Origin: Chlorokybus atmophyticus | Lineage: Eukaryota > Streptophyta > Chlorokybophyceae > Chlorokybales > Chlorokybaceae | Assembly (NCBI GenBank): GCA_009103225.1 | Contig: RHPI01003053.1 | Span: 1 to 25,717 of the forward strand | Reading direction: 5' to 3' | DNA length: 25,717 nucleotides | Part shown: positions 10,686 through 20,396 of the stretch, in pieces | How the letters are laid out: the number at the start of each line of letters is the position of its first letter | Position numbering within the stretch: position 1 is the stretch's first letter | The notes under the pieces: model-generated | Database searches by the model: none | The model's input: the letters and a program-made list of their open reading frames with translations, nothing else | Told to the model about the DNA's origin: nothing | Program-made: the position numbers and the translations under genes

Positions 10686-12990
10686 TGTTAACTGTGTGCC
10701 TTACAGCACAACATGTGCACCATGGTGGAGCACCACTCCACACTGAGTTATCTTTTGGTGGTTTATCTTTAGCTTTGGCTAACACTGCAAGACATGCTAC
10801 AGCATGCTGCAGTAGCATGTCTAGCAAGCATGACTCTATCGTCAGCTGTCCAGGACAGCGTAATCTTTGACTCTCTTCGGCCCGACAAGTCAGTGAAGTG
10901 CTGCAACGGCTATCCAAATGCACATGACATATCCTTAACTCTGTAATAAATTGGCCTTCATATAACTGCATAAATGTGATATGTAACACCGGTAAGTGCT
11001 AAACGGGCTTTTAAATCGATTCATAAGCATTAAATTAAAAGCTTATACCACCTGCTTTTAGCCTGATTGACGCCTCTTGTTACGTGATGCGTGTGGTAAA
11101 CGCGAGAGAAATGGTGCAAATTAGAGTGTATCTCTAATTGACCAACATAGATCGGCGGCGAAACACCCTCAATCTCGTCATCGATACGCATGATGCATTA
11201 ATACGGCATCAACATGTTATCGATCACGCTAACGAGAATGACATCTTTTACCTACGGAATATGTTATAGCCAAGCTCGAACTTGGGTAATCTCACCAGCA
11301 TAAGATGCTAATTGGTATGTACAGTACGCGCTACACCCTGCCTGTTATGATCAAGACTATTTAATGAACAACAATTGTGTGATATAAAATATGGAATTAA
11401 ATTATAGTATAAGCTCGACCCGATCATTTGCACAATTGTTGCCACGTCGACACAACATGGACAATGCGCAGTGATTGTATGTAAGCAAGCGTGATTGTAG
11501 ATGTGTTATTTCGTATAATCAGACTTACATACCACATTTATTTATCTAGCAAGTGGCTTCCCTACACCTACATTATTATAATGATACCATTAGCTAATGA
11601 TGTCGACATCATCGAGCTCACACTGATTGTGCTACTAGCACAATGATGTAGTACATCAACGCGTAAACATAGGTAACGTTGCCTCAATGGAACACTTAAG
11701 CTTAGTTTCTCTGTTAGTTTTATCATTAACGAGCTGTTAATGGTTGACGAGTTGATGCGTTTGTTGTGTGAGGACCCTCGATATCAAATGATGTCGGTTG
11801 AATCTTACACCCACAACACGTTTATTGATGACAAGCATATATTGTAATATGCGATTTTAATAATTATAGTAAAGGCACGGCGTTGCGAACAAAAAGCCTT
11901 GATTCTGCCGACATCGGACTTATAAGAGCAAACAATCGCGAACATATTTGCGGGAACTTAACACACAACAACATGCGCAAGGCAAAGTTTAAGACGTCGA
12001 AGAAGCGCGGCTGTGGCGTTAAAGATCCTTAGCCTAGCAATTGCTATTGTAACCTTCAGTTGCTAGCTCGATCATGTTAACACCATGTGCCATTGTATAG
12101 CTTCTATATAAGGCAGTAAGTGTTCAAGTAAATTGGAGAAACCCAGTTACTCTGCTATACAACGTTTAATCCTTTCCGTCCTTGCGTATGCATCTGGCTT
12201 TGAGTGTATTCACGTACATACGCATCAGTGATACACGTATTCGTGCTTGACTGCTTATTGCGCTGTGCATGTGATGCCTTAGCTTTATCAGTTATCATTT
12301 ATCATCAACCAATTGCGCATGCCACTGTCACTCTCTTGTGCAAGTTTACACGATGGCATTATAATAAATACATCTATGTGAATTGCATTGAGCCTATTAA
12401 AATTTTAAGGACACATATAGATGAAGAAGATTTACAGGTCGACTTGAGAATGGCAAAGTTTTATTAAATTTTTGCTATTTGCAAGTGCGAATGGATAAGG
12501 CTCAAGGTTCAGGGTGGCAGTTACACCCTCATAGTTACACTCTTGAACGCATAGCATGTTTGGGGTAGTGAAGTCCCGACACCATATGACACGAGTTTGA
12601 AATGCACAGCAGGTTGTTATATAGTGAATAGCAATACTTTATCAAACACTTGCCACATTACAATGTTGTACATCACACATAGAAAACAACACAATTAACA
12701 TTGGCATATCTCACTCGCAACATTGCTCGGTTGCACTCGATGAACATAATACATGCATGTTGGCAACGCATTAACCACAAATTGTTCTCAAACTCAATTT
12801 CATCTTTTAAAGATTAAGTTATACACATATATGATGTGTTAAACATTGAGCATGCTAAGCCAAGTGTGTGTGTTTATACACAAATCTACAACAGCTGTTG
12901 CACCGTCTTTACATTTGAGAGTAAATGGGATTTAACTTTACAACACGATGCGTTATTACACATAGCATGCATTTACACCACACGGAATTT
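10686..12990. other. AT-rich stretch, no gene; possible LTR start
   Basis: About 2.3 kb, clearly more AT-rich than the rest. It opens with TGTTAACTG directly after the G run, a plausible LTR 5' end, but I cannot find the other LTR boundary or a second copy. Apart from the TATA-like site at 12105 I see no gene: the open frame at 12204-12467 lacks an ATG start and any motif. Confidence 0.35.
12105..12113 (+). promoter_or_regulatory. TATA-box-like site TATATAAGG
   Basis: A consensus-like TATA box in an AT-rich region, with no convincing gene downstream. It could be an LTR promoter belonging to the element ending near 10.3 kb, or chance. Confidence 0.2.
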
Positions 12991-12997
12991 TTTCCAC

Positions 12998-13175
12998 GGA
13001 CCAGCCCTGGTCCGCACGTACGGACCAGGGCCAAAACGCCCGGGCGGCTTGGGGTCCGGACCAGGGTCGCCCGCCTTGGTCTGCACGCGGGGACCAGGGC
13101 TGGTCCAAACAGTACGTAATTGTCCCACGGTCCCCCAAATAACCGGGCCAGCCCTGGTCCCGGTTAGAAACCGGT
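12998..13175. repeat. GC-rich cluster of GGACCAG/CTGGTCC palindromes
   Basis: Within about 180 bp the heptamer GGACCAG and its complement CTGGTCC occur roughly seven times, forming nested inverted repeats. The clearest is GCCCTGGTCCG (13004-13014) with its exact complement at 13021-13031. The block is abruptly GC-rich within AT-rich DNA. A related block lies at 18574-18893. Confidence 0.75.
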
Positions 13176-13406
13176 TTAAGACGGATCATTTATGGTCCTT
13201 CATTTTACATCAAAGAACCTTGTTTGGTTCGAGGTCTTTTGTTTTACGACGAGTACCTCCTGCCTGTTACAGCAGCCATGGCCCGTACTTACGGATCATG
13301 GCTGGTGCGTCTCGTAAGGTAGTTCAGACCATGTGTTTCACCGGCAATAGAAACTGATCGGCGATGTTAAAACGCTGCAAATTAACTGTGCTATGGCGGC
13401 TAACTA

Positions 13407-13585
13407 CGGTCAGCTGCGGCAATTAAGCCGCAGCTGACCGCATTGGGCCGCCGCTGCTGGTGGCCTGGCGGGCGGCCTGGTGCTCCACACCAAGAGCACC
13501 AGGCCACGCCTGGTGGCGACCAGCCCAGTATGGCCAAGGCCAAGGGCTTGGAGGTCGCCAGGCCATAGCCATAGCCATGGCCATG
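13407..13585. repeat. Cluster of perfect palindromes
   Basis: Successive hairpins: CGGTCAGCTGCGGC with a 6-nt loop AATTAA and its exact complement (13407-13440), then GCCTGGTGCTC with an 8-nt loop and its complement (13475-13504), then a looser TGGCGACC/GGTCGCCA pair. They lie just beyond the 3' end of the minus-strand gene model. Confidence 0.8.
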
Positions 13586-13724
13586 GCTTCCACGAACGCC
13601 GCTGCAGTTGCAAGCCTGCACATCAGGCCAAAAGCACATGCAACCCCCCTAGGCCGATCCCTGATGCATGCATGAGGACGTTCAAAGCCACATACACACA
13701 CAACCAGGCCATAGTCACCCACCG

Positions 13725-14255
13725 TTAAGCATGCAACCACGCATACATATGTCCAAGTAGTAGCAGACATAGGCAGAATGGTTGAAACTGCAAGTCACTT
13801 AATAAGTAGACAACACAACATCACCTTACCAGCTTTACAACCCTCCAGAACATGCACTGCAACTTGTATTGCAATGCTATTCGCTAACTAACTCTAGCAT
13901 AATCAATATACAGCCCGCACATACTGATGAGCACGCACGCACGTCCGCAACCACACCAACTCAGTTGGTAAGATGGCTTCTTACCTGCCCCAGCCTTGTG
14001 CCGTCTTCACTGTCCTCCTTGAGTGCTGCGCGCTTCCATCCCCTTGCCCCGCTTCTGCTCTCTCCATCGCTGATTGACGCGCCATCCGGCACTGTCCTGT
14101 ACGTGCTGCAGGAGGAGCAGGAGTGAGTAGAGGAGCAGACGCATGCGCATATGCACATGCTTGTATGTGTGTGCACGTCAATCAAGGGGGCGGACACACA
14201 CCTGTTCACATGCATAGTGCAACTGTCTTGAACGCCGCACTGACCAGCGCCTATG

Positions 14256-14347
<92 letters not shown>

Positions 14348-17300
14348 NGCCTTCCTGTGCGTGTCCGCATGCGCAAGCATGCGCACGCGGACACGCACAG
14401 GCAGTCATCCTCACACCCAACCATGCCAAGCTAAGCAGGCCTACCTGGAAGTTGAGCGGGGTGGTCTTCGCCACCATCCCCTCTGTGTCATTCCCACCAT
14501 CAGCTCGTTTCCGAACACTCATGCGCGTGCACAATAATACACGCAACACATCGGAGTGACTCGCACAGCGACGCACGCACTTGCACACGTTGGTCAAGAA
14601 TACGAATGCGCACGCACGCACGCTCATACGCGTGCGCACACACAATTGTTGTACCTTGAAGGTGGTGGAGGGCAGGACAGCGGGGCCGGGGTAGTGCTTG
14701 CCCACGCGAAGCCGTGCACTAACAACTCGTTCTCTCTTTTAGCAGCGGACTGTTGTTGATCGCACCTTGCGGGAGGGCATGCAGTCCGGGAAACTGCATG
14801 CGCGCGTGCGGGTGTGAGCATGCGCATGCCCGCATGCTTGTGCGTGTGCGTGGCTTGTTGAGAAAGGGGGGGAGGGGGGGGTGGGGGGTAAACCTGTTTA
14901 CATGCATAGTGTACACGCCGAGCTGTCTCATGGGCTGCACCAGTCAGTGCAGTCTATGAGCCGCCTATAGCAACTGCCTCATAGGCTGCACTGTCCAGTG
15001 CCGCACTGTCCAGTGCAGCCTATCATGATGAGGCAGTCACTTAGCCTATGAGGCAGTCTGACCGGTTGCTTGGGCTGATCAACCACGGCGGTCTATCAGC
15101 CCATTATCAACAAGTGTGTGTTAATGTGTATGTGTGTAACAAAGAGCACATGTGTAGTATGCGTGTGTGCGCATGTCTCCCCCCCCGCCCCGTTCCTCCT
15201 CACACCCCTCCGCTCACCTTGAGGTCCAGCAAATGCATTTGATTGCAGCGCCCCCCGCTACCGGGGGCTCTAAGAAGAGCAGCAGCATCGGGCTCCCCGC
15301 CAACACTGTTGGCTGGCAGCCACGTCCCGGATCACATGTGCAGACATGTGCGAAAAGAATTGTGTGTGCAGTTGCATAGTCACGCCTGCACACGCCTAAG
15401 CACAGATGCACGCACATGTGTGTGGGAGCGCACAAGCACACATCGAGCGTATGTGACATATACGCATGCATCAACATGCACACGCACGCGCGAACCTTCA
15501 AGCACTGTGGGGTGTGGACCTCCCGCATCTATACATAAGTGCTCACATACAGCCGCCTATGACTTTTGGATTCTATAGCGTGGCAGCGCTGGCTCATAGG
15601 CCGCACTGGTCAGTGCGGCCTATGAGCCAGCGCTGCCAGGTCACACACAGCCGCCTATGACTTTTAATATCTATAACCTGGCAGCGCTGGCTTATAGGCC
15701 GCACTGACTAGTGCGGCCTATAAACCAGCCTCNCGCACGAACATGTGTGTGGGAGCGCACAAACGCACATCGTGCATATGTGACATATACGCGCACACAC
15801 GCCTATACGCATGCATGAACATGCACACGCACGCGCGAACCTTCAAGCACTGGGTGGACCTCCCGCATCTATACACAAGTGCTCACATACAGCCGCCTAT
15901 GATATTTGGAATCTCTAGCATGGCAGCGCTGGCTCATAGGCCGCACTGGTCAGTGCGGCCTATGAGCCAGCGCTGCCAGGTCACACACAGCCGCCTATGA
16001 CTTTTAATATCTATAACCTGGCAGCGCTGGCTCATAGGCCGCACTGACCAGTGCGGCCTATGAGCCAGCCTCATATGCTGCACTTGATAGTGCGCTGCAC
16101 TGCATCTTCTTGTTGGGCTATAGCCCGGAGGTCTATAGCCCAACAAGTGTGGGTATGTGTGCACGTGCATGCGAAAGAGCACTTGCATGCTTGCATAAAC
16201 AGTGCGAATGGCTGTGTGGACAGTGCCGTCTACGAGCACAGTTGTAAGCGTGTACGTGCATTCACAAATGAGCATGCCTCACAATCCACATACGCACGCA
16301 CGCACATGCGCATGCACACAAGCGCCCACACATGCGCGGGCGCACACACACTTACCGCACCTTGAAGATGGTGATGAGTGCGGGCAGCTGCGGCAAGGGA
16401 GTGCCTGCCGCCATGTACGCAAAGCTGTTCACTACAAACTCTTTTTCCCAAGCGAGTTGCTGATTGCCAGCTTTGGGACAATCCGCATACCAGCGCGTGC
16501 ACGTAAGCGCATGCACGTGTGTACGTTCACATGCGTCACGGTGTGCAGGCATACTTGTATGTGTGTGCGCATCTTTTTACCTCGAAGACCATGACAAGGA
16601 AGATCGTTACGAGAAAGATAGTACGGGCAAGAGGTGGGCGGGAAGGGGGGGACACACCTGGTCATATGCATAGTGTACAAAACTGGCTCGTAGGCCGCAC
16701 TGCCCAGTGCGGGCTATGAGGCAGTTGGCGGCTCCAATAAGTGTGATTGCGTGTGTATGTGCGTGTGACAAAGAGCACATGCAAGCACACGCATGCCCAA
16801 GTGCGTGCGCTTGCGCGTGCGTATGCGCGCACATATGCTTTCCCATGATATCATTTGAGTGTCACCAGGCACACCACCGTACAGCATACATGCATGCGCT
16901 TGTCAACAACACAAACGGGAAACAGCATTGATACCTGGTAGGATTGGAACTTGTGATGCGGACAGCTGCAAGCTGCTGATCTCTGTCTGAAAGGCAGTCG
17001 TATAAGGCGTGGACCCAGGGTAGATACTTGTTGGGCGCGTCTGATGGCGTGGTGAGGACACTGTGCTGCAAACTAGCACATAGGTGAACTGATCGCCTTT
17101 ACCTTCACAGCCTGCATGAGAGACAGACACACATGTGAAGGAGGTATGCGTGACAGACATAACATCAATCACACAATTGCTCACCTCCGGATGCTATCTC
17201 GCACACGTCCCACACTTACTCCAGGCTCCAACGTGAGGCGAGGTGGTCTAGAGTGCGAGGAGGACATAATTTTGGAGTATACATATAGACGTGCACTTGT

Positions 17301-18458
17301 AGAACACAAGCATACGTGTGTCCATCCATGCGTGTGCCTGCAGGTGTGCCAGTGCGTGCGTGTGTGCGGCATGCAGGCACACTTGTCACATCAACCTAAC
17401 ATTTTGAACTTGCTCATCTACGTGCGTGCTGCTGAAAGAGTGCAAGTGGCTGTGGCTATGACGGCTATAAGGCAACTGTAAAGAACAATCAACGTGTATT
17501 CTATGTCTACAGTGTTGTAGACATGGAGGCATACAGCCTCCATGTCAACAACCCTCTACATAACAAAAGGAAATCAACCTTGCATGCTAATACCTGACGG
17601 GCACGGTCTAGGTTGTTCATCATGCCCTCAAATGCCTGCAGGCTTGCATTGTCTTGATGGCGCACATTGGCATTGCTTAGTTGAAGGACAAAAACAGGAC
17701 ATAATACATCGGACGTAGTGTAGTCTCAAAAGCTAATGATCAGTGTTGCATATTGCCATGAGCATGCAATGCTTGAGCAATACGCCGTACATGGTGTCGC
17801 CACATGCATCCACTCCTAATACAAACACACGCGCATGTGCATGCACTCACACACATGCGTGCGCGCACACCGCTGTCCAAGTAAGTGCATGTGCAGAATT
17901 GTTGACGATGCAGACAACCCAATTGTTTATCAATATTGTTACTTTTACTGCTGCTGCAGCCACAACAGCTGCGGCTTGCTGCTGTAGCAACTGCAGCGGC
18001 GGCGGCGGCCGCTGTAGCTTGCCGTTCCTCTTGTTCATTTGAGTGAAGCTACAGCAGCAGCAATAGGCGCATCTGACAAGCTCACTAGCAGCTGACAAGC
18101 ACAACCACCTCCACAACAACTTGTGTGGTTTGACAACAACGTCAACAACACGTCATGGACTCAATTGTGTTGTTGTTGTCGGACAACAACAACACAATTA
18201 GCGACAGAGCAGACAATGGCAGCGAGCCGCTGCAACCGTAGCTACTACTGTTATACTAATGCCAACAGCAAGTGACTTACGTAACTATTGTAACTTACAG
18301 TGTGCTTACAACAAGCACACAAGAGGCAACGAACATTCCACACCACAAAGCACTTACCTTGACGTAGTAAGCCTACCTCCAGCACCGCCGCCTGTGGCGC
18401 CGCTTCTAGCGCTTGCAGCATAAGCGAGCAACGCAAGCAGTGCCTCAGTACGACCCAT
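13725..18458 (-). CDS. Multi-exon gene, unknown function (partial model)
   Basis: Exon 1, 18458-18358: ATG, hydrophobic start MGRTEALLALLAYAASARSG, GTAAGT donor, phase 2. Exon 2, 17675-17594: fits that phase, NANVRHQDNASLQAFEGMMN onward, probably helical, phase 0. Exon 3, 17475-17396, and exon 4, 17247-17185, keep the frame (phases 2 and 2). Exon 5, 17065-16935, is open in two frames; the one with KYLPWVHALYDCLSDRDQQL looks more coding but would need phase 0 input. Possible middle exons: 16459-16356 (EKEFVVNSFAYMAAGTPLPQ) and 14735-14655 (RVVSARLRVGKHYPGPAVLP). Penultimate exon 14105-13985 ends LGQ in phase 0; last exon 13787-13725 (FQPFCLCLLLLGHMYAWLHA, TAA) follows in phase. The hydrophobic ends suggest a membrane or surface protein. 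No family recognised. The middle is unresolved, and the plus strand also shows splice-like sites (for example an acceptor before 14743). Confidence 0.42.
14259..14347 (+). repeat. (AG)n dinucleotide microsatellite, ~89 bp
   Basis: An uninterrupted AG run ended by a single N at 14348; on the minus strand it is the same (CT)n motif as at 4638. The N implies that its length is unreliable. Confidence 0.97.
14928..15102. repeat. Three degenerate palindromes of the CATAGGCYGCACTG family
   Basis: At 14928-14960, CTCATGGGCTGCAC faces GTGCAGTCTATGAG. At 14974-15036, CTGCCTCATAGGCTGCACTG faces its near-complement across a spacer that repeats the CACTGTCCAGTG centre. At 15072-15102, GGGCTGAT faces ATCAGCCC. 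They lie in noncoding sequence between candidate exons. Confidence 0.65.
15581..15638. repeat. Perfect palindrome, 28-bp arms, 2-nt centre
   Basis: TGGCAGCGCTGGCTCATAGG plus CCGCACTG, then GT, then the exact reverse complement. As RNA it would be a nearly loop-free hairpin. It is the founder-like copy of the family in this region. Confidence 0.95.
15687..15728. repeat. Near-perfect palindrome, 18-bp arms
   Basis: TGGCTTATAGGCCGCACT, a 4-6 nt centre, then its complement with one mismatch. The same family as 15581-15638, here with TTATAGG in place of TCATAGG. Confidence 0.85.
15921..15978. repeat. Perfect palindrome, 28-bp arms (second copy)
   Basis: Identical to the palindrome at 15581-15638, although the surrounding unit has diverged; both arms are unchanged. 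Confidence 0.95.
16027..16068. repeat. Perfect palindrome, 20-bp arms
   Basis: CTGGCTCATAGGCCGCACTG, then AC, then the exact reverse complement. Its partner in unit 1 (15687-15728) has TTATAGG and one mismatch; here both arms carry matching bases. Confidence 0.93.
16109..16147. repeat. Perfect hairpin, 15-bp arms, 9-nt loop
   Basis: CTTGTTGGGCTATAG (16109-16123) and its exact complement (16133-16147). The sequence differs from the CATAGGCCGCACTG family, but the surroundings are the same: a palindrome followed by (A/C)ACAAGTGTG and GT-rich DNA, as also at 15102 and 16725. Confidence 0.9.
16682..16725. repeat. Imperfect palindrome of the same family, ~21-bp arms
   Basis: ACTGGCTCGTAGGCCGCACTG, then CC, then a near-complement with a few mismatches (CAGTGCGGGCTATGAGGCAGT). 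It is preceded by a CATATGCATAGTGTACA segment that also precedes the palindrome at 14928. Confidence 0.8.
17514..17552. repeat. Hairpin, 11-bp arms, inside a predicted intron
   Basis: GACATGGAGGC (17520-17530) and its exact complement (17536-17546), with outer GTTG/CAAC pairing. It lies between predicted exons 2 and 3 of the minus-strand gene. Confidence 0.85.
18163..18199. repeat. Perfect hairpin, 17-bp arms, 3-nt loop
   Basis: AATTGTGTTGTTGTTGT, CGG, then the exact complement, in a (GTT)n-rich stretch. It lies inside predicted intron 1 of the minus-strand gene. Confidence 0.9.
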
Positions 18459-18573
18459 CGAGTAGGGTTTCAGCACGGGGTAAGGACAGTATCGTACTCA
18501 TTGCTCTGCTAACATGTGCAAGGCCGCGGCTCAATTTGTCATTGTCTCTAACGACGCGTAGTAAGTGACAGGC

Positions 18574-18893
18574 CTGGTGCTCACAATGTCCGCGTACGAA
18601 CCGGACTTGGTTCTTGGCACCTGTACCACTGTACCAGTGCGGCCCTGGCTCATAGGCCGCAGGGCATGCGACCAGCCTTAGTCCTACTGCTCAGGCCGCG
18701 TGCTGACCAGTGCTGTACCGGTCTATAAGCCGCGGGACACGCCACCAGCCCTGGTCCGGTCGTTCGGATCATATTGGCGGGCTCTGGGGCCGGACCACCG
18801 GCGGTCCGATCATGCCGAACCAGTCGCGGCACTGGTACGCTACAACGTACCAGACGTGGTCTACGGGCTGCGTACGACTGGTCCGCGTGTAAA
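18574..18893. repeat. Second GC-rich palindrome cluster (CCAGCCCTGGTCCG)
   Basis: Contains ACCAGCCCTGGTCCG (from about 18744), GGTCCGGTCG, GGCCGGACCACCGGCGGTCC and a half copy of CTCATAGGCCGCA (18649). CCAGCCCTGGTCCG followed by CGT and CGGA is shared with 13001-13024 in the same direction, so the two clusters belong to one family. They bracket the minus-strand gene model. Confidence 0.6.
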
Positions 18894-19251
18894 AAGCCCT
18901 GTGCACATAGCATATAATGTCTCGCAATTTACAGTATTGATCAGTGTTCTTCGCAATGGTGGTGGCATGTTCGTGGTACTCTTATTCAATGCTTGGCAAT
19001 AACAATGATCATGGTTGTCTAACATAGCAATACGGTATAACTGAAAATTGATGATTTTCACATGTTGCTACTTATGCACTTTATTCAACAATGCGAGCTA
19101 ATTCATCTCCACGGTGTGGCACATGCCTAAATCTTCGGCGTTTGAACCAAGGGCTAGATCATGTGGCATGCTTGTTGAATGGCCTACGAGTTCTTGTCCG
19201 TGCTTGCCAAGCACGGCTTGCACATTGGTTGTGTGCATTACGTATGTCTTA
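18894..19251. other. No gene recognised
   Basis: Only a small hairpin (CCGTGCTT/AAGCACGG, 19199-19217) stands out. The open frames here have no motif. Confidence 0.35.
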
Positions 19252-19404
19252 TGTCGTGCCTTCCCGCATCGTGACTCGAACTCATCGTAAACCTCCTTGC
19301 CATGCATGTACGCATGCTATTATACACCATGAGACCATGTCATGCTGCCTCATGCACCATCTCTCAACACATGAAGCTGACACACGCATGACAGATGCGT
19401 GTCC
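19252..19404 (-). repeat. LTR-like direct repeat, copy A
   Basis: 151 bp with only three mismatches to 20185-20337 (CAACAC/CATCAC, AGCTGAC/AGTTGAC, GACAGATG/GAAAGATG). On the minus strand it ends GGCACGACA like copy B, but starts GGACACGC where B starts TGACACGC. A short AAGGGG run precedes it. It may be a solo LTR, or the far LTR of a small nonautonomous element sharing copy B. Confidence 0.55.
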
Positions 19405-20184
19405 CCTTGCAAAAGGTAGGCAAGTAGACCACAACTTGACTTGCAATCAGCCGTTCACTTATGTAAAGCAGTCCCAACTCAATCCTCACTCAAAGTACAT
19501 GCTAAGGCAGCCCATACGGTGCATCAAAGTCGCAACAGTGACACACACCCCTTCATGCACAGCAACGCACAGCAACGAACACGTGCACACACGCCATACA
19601 TGCAAGCATGTGCACACGCATCCGCTCAGCCAAGAACCTCTTCCCAAAGGTGTTGCTTGCACTCCAGTAGGCCAACTTGCATCCAACCAAACTAGGAAAC
19701 AGGCTAGCAAAGCCTTATATACCACCGTTGAGCTCAAGCCCAACCAACTCTCCAACTACCCTAACTGTCAATCTGCACCAGCATAGTAACAGTCATGGTG
19801 GCGTTGATAAGTAACGGTAAACAGTTAGGAAAGGCTTATCCAAGCTCATCCTCTTCAAGTACACTTCAAGACGCATCTTTTGACGCCAACCCATGGCCAA
19901 ACCGCCACTCCAACTGTAAGTTACGGCTTCTCAAAGTCACAACTCCGAAACAGCTGTGCGAGATACCATAGTGACCCAAATATGCTGTCAGCTCCGTATC
20001 TGACTGTAGATACGCCTCGAACACACCTCCCTCACGTCCATGAGGACCCAAACATGAGTTCCCAATGAAAACCCAACACATAAACCCTGTAAAATGGCTA
20101 TGAGAGCCAAAATCCCAAGGTCCATCCATGTCGCCAGCCCCGAGGGCATCATGCACATGACACTACATGCTCGCGCATGACAGC
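19405..20184. other. 780-bp segment between the two LTR-like repeats
   Basis: No open frame with a recognisable motif. It contains a TATA-like box on the minus strand (TATATAAGG, about 19713-19721) and GTGCACACG-type words. If the flanking repeats are LTRs this would be the internal region of a TRIM-like or internally deleted element; I see no primer-binding site matching a common tRNA 3' end directly after copy B. Confidence 0.3.
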
Positions 20185-20337
20185 TGTCGTGCCTTCCCGC
20201 ATCGTGACTCGAACTCATCGTAAACCTCCTTGCCATGCATGTACGCATGCTATTATACACCATGAGACCATGTCATGCTGCCTCATGCACCATCTCTCAT
20301 CACATGAAGTTGACACACGCATGAAAGATGCGTGTCA
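20185..20337 (-). repeat. Probable 3' LTR of the Ty3 element, copy B
   Basis: On the minus strand it starts TGACACGCAT and ends GGCACGACA, so it has the TG...CA ends of LTRs. It begins about 60 bp after the polyprotein stop codon, directly after GCAGGGGGTGG, which could serve as the poly-purine tract. It contains TATAATAG. At 153 bp it is short for a Ty3 LTR. The alternative is a dispersed SINE-like repeat: a B-box-like GAGTTCGAGTCACG is present. Confidence 0.5.
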
Positions 20338-20396
20338 CCACCCCCTGCAGCTGAGCGCCAACGCCCTCGTGCGCCTTCAGCTGACTCACACGCTAC

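Larger units (their letters stand above)
15414..15730 (+). repeat. Tandem duplication, unit 1 (with two palindromes)
   Basis: Starts at ACATGTGTGTGGGAGCGCAC, runs through CGCGAACCTTCAAGCACTG and CCTCCCGCATCTATACA, and ends after two palindromes. It matches 15741-16070 at an offset of 327-340 bp with scattered substitutions and small indels. A single N (15733) lies between the units, so it may be a true tandem duplication or two haplotype/contig ends joined by the assembler. Confidence 0.8.
15741..16070 (+). repeat. Tandem duplication, unit 2 (with two palindromes)
   Basis: Second copy of the ~330-bp unit. Differences from unit 1, such as GGAATCTCTAGCA for GGATTCTATAGCG and CACAAGTG for CATAAGTG, rule out simple duplication of identical reads but allow two haplotypes. 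Confidence 0.8.

Noticed and set aside
10269-10989. Frames of 140 and 234 codons across the N run
   Set aside because: They consist mostly of unknown residues from the assembly gap.
12204-12467. 87-codon plus-strand frame about 100 bp after a TATA-like box
   Set aside because: It starts with GTG rather than ATG, has no motif and lies in AT-rich DNA with no other gene signs.
12836-13357. 173-codon frame through the GGACCAG cluster
   Set aside because: The middle is a translation of palindromic repeats; no recognisable protein on either side.
14178-14705. Frame with a poly(Ser-Leu) core
   Set aside because: Its core is the AG microsatellite read on the minus strand; only the part near 14445-14500 could be an exon.
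14743-14811. Plus-strand exon QRTVVDRTLREGMQSGKLHA after a strong pyrimidine-rich acceptor
   Set aside because: Attractive alone, but I could not link it to neighbouring exons in phase; noted as a reason for caution about the minus-strand model.
14928-16147. CRISPR array
   Set aside because: The repeats are palindromes of variable length without regular short spacers, in eukaryotic intron-containing DNA.
19091-19786. 231-codon plus-strand frame
   Set aside because: It runs through LTR-like copy A and His/Thr-rich CACACG sequence; part of the same peptide reappears at 20177-20336 only because the repeat is duplicated.
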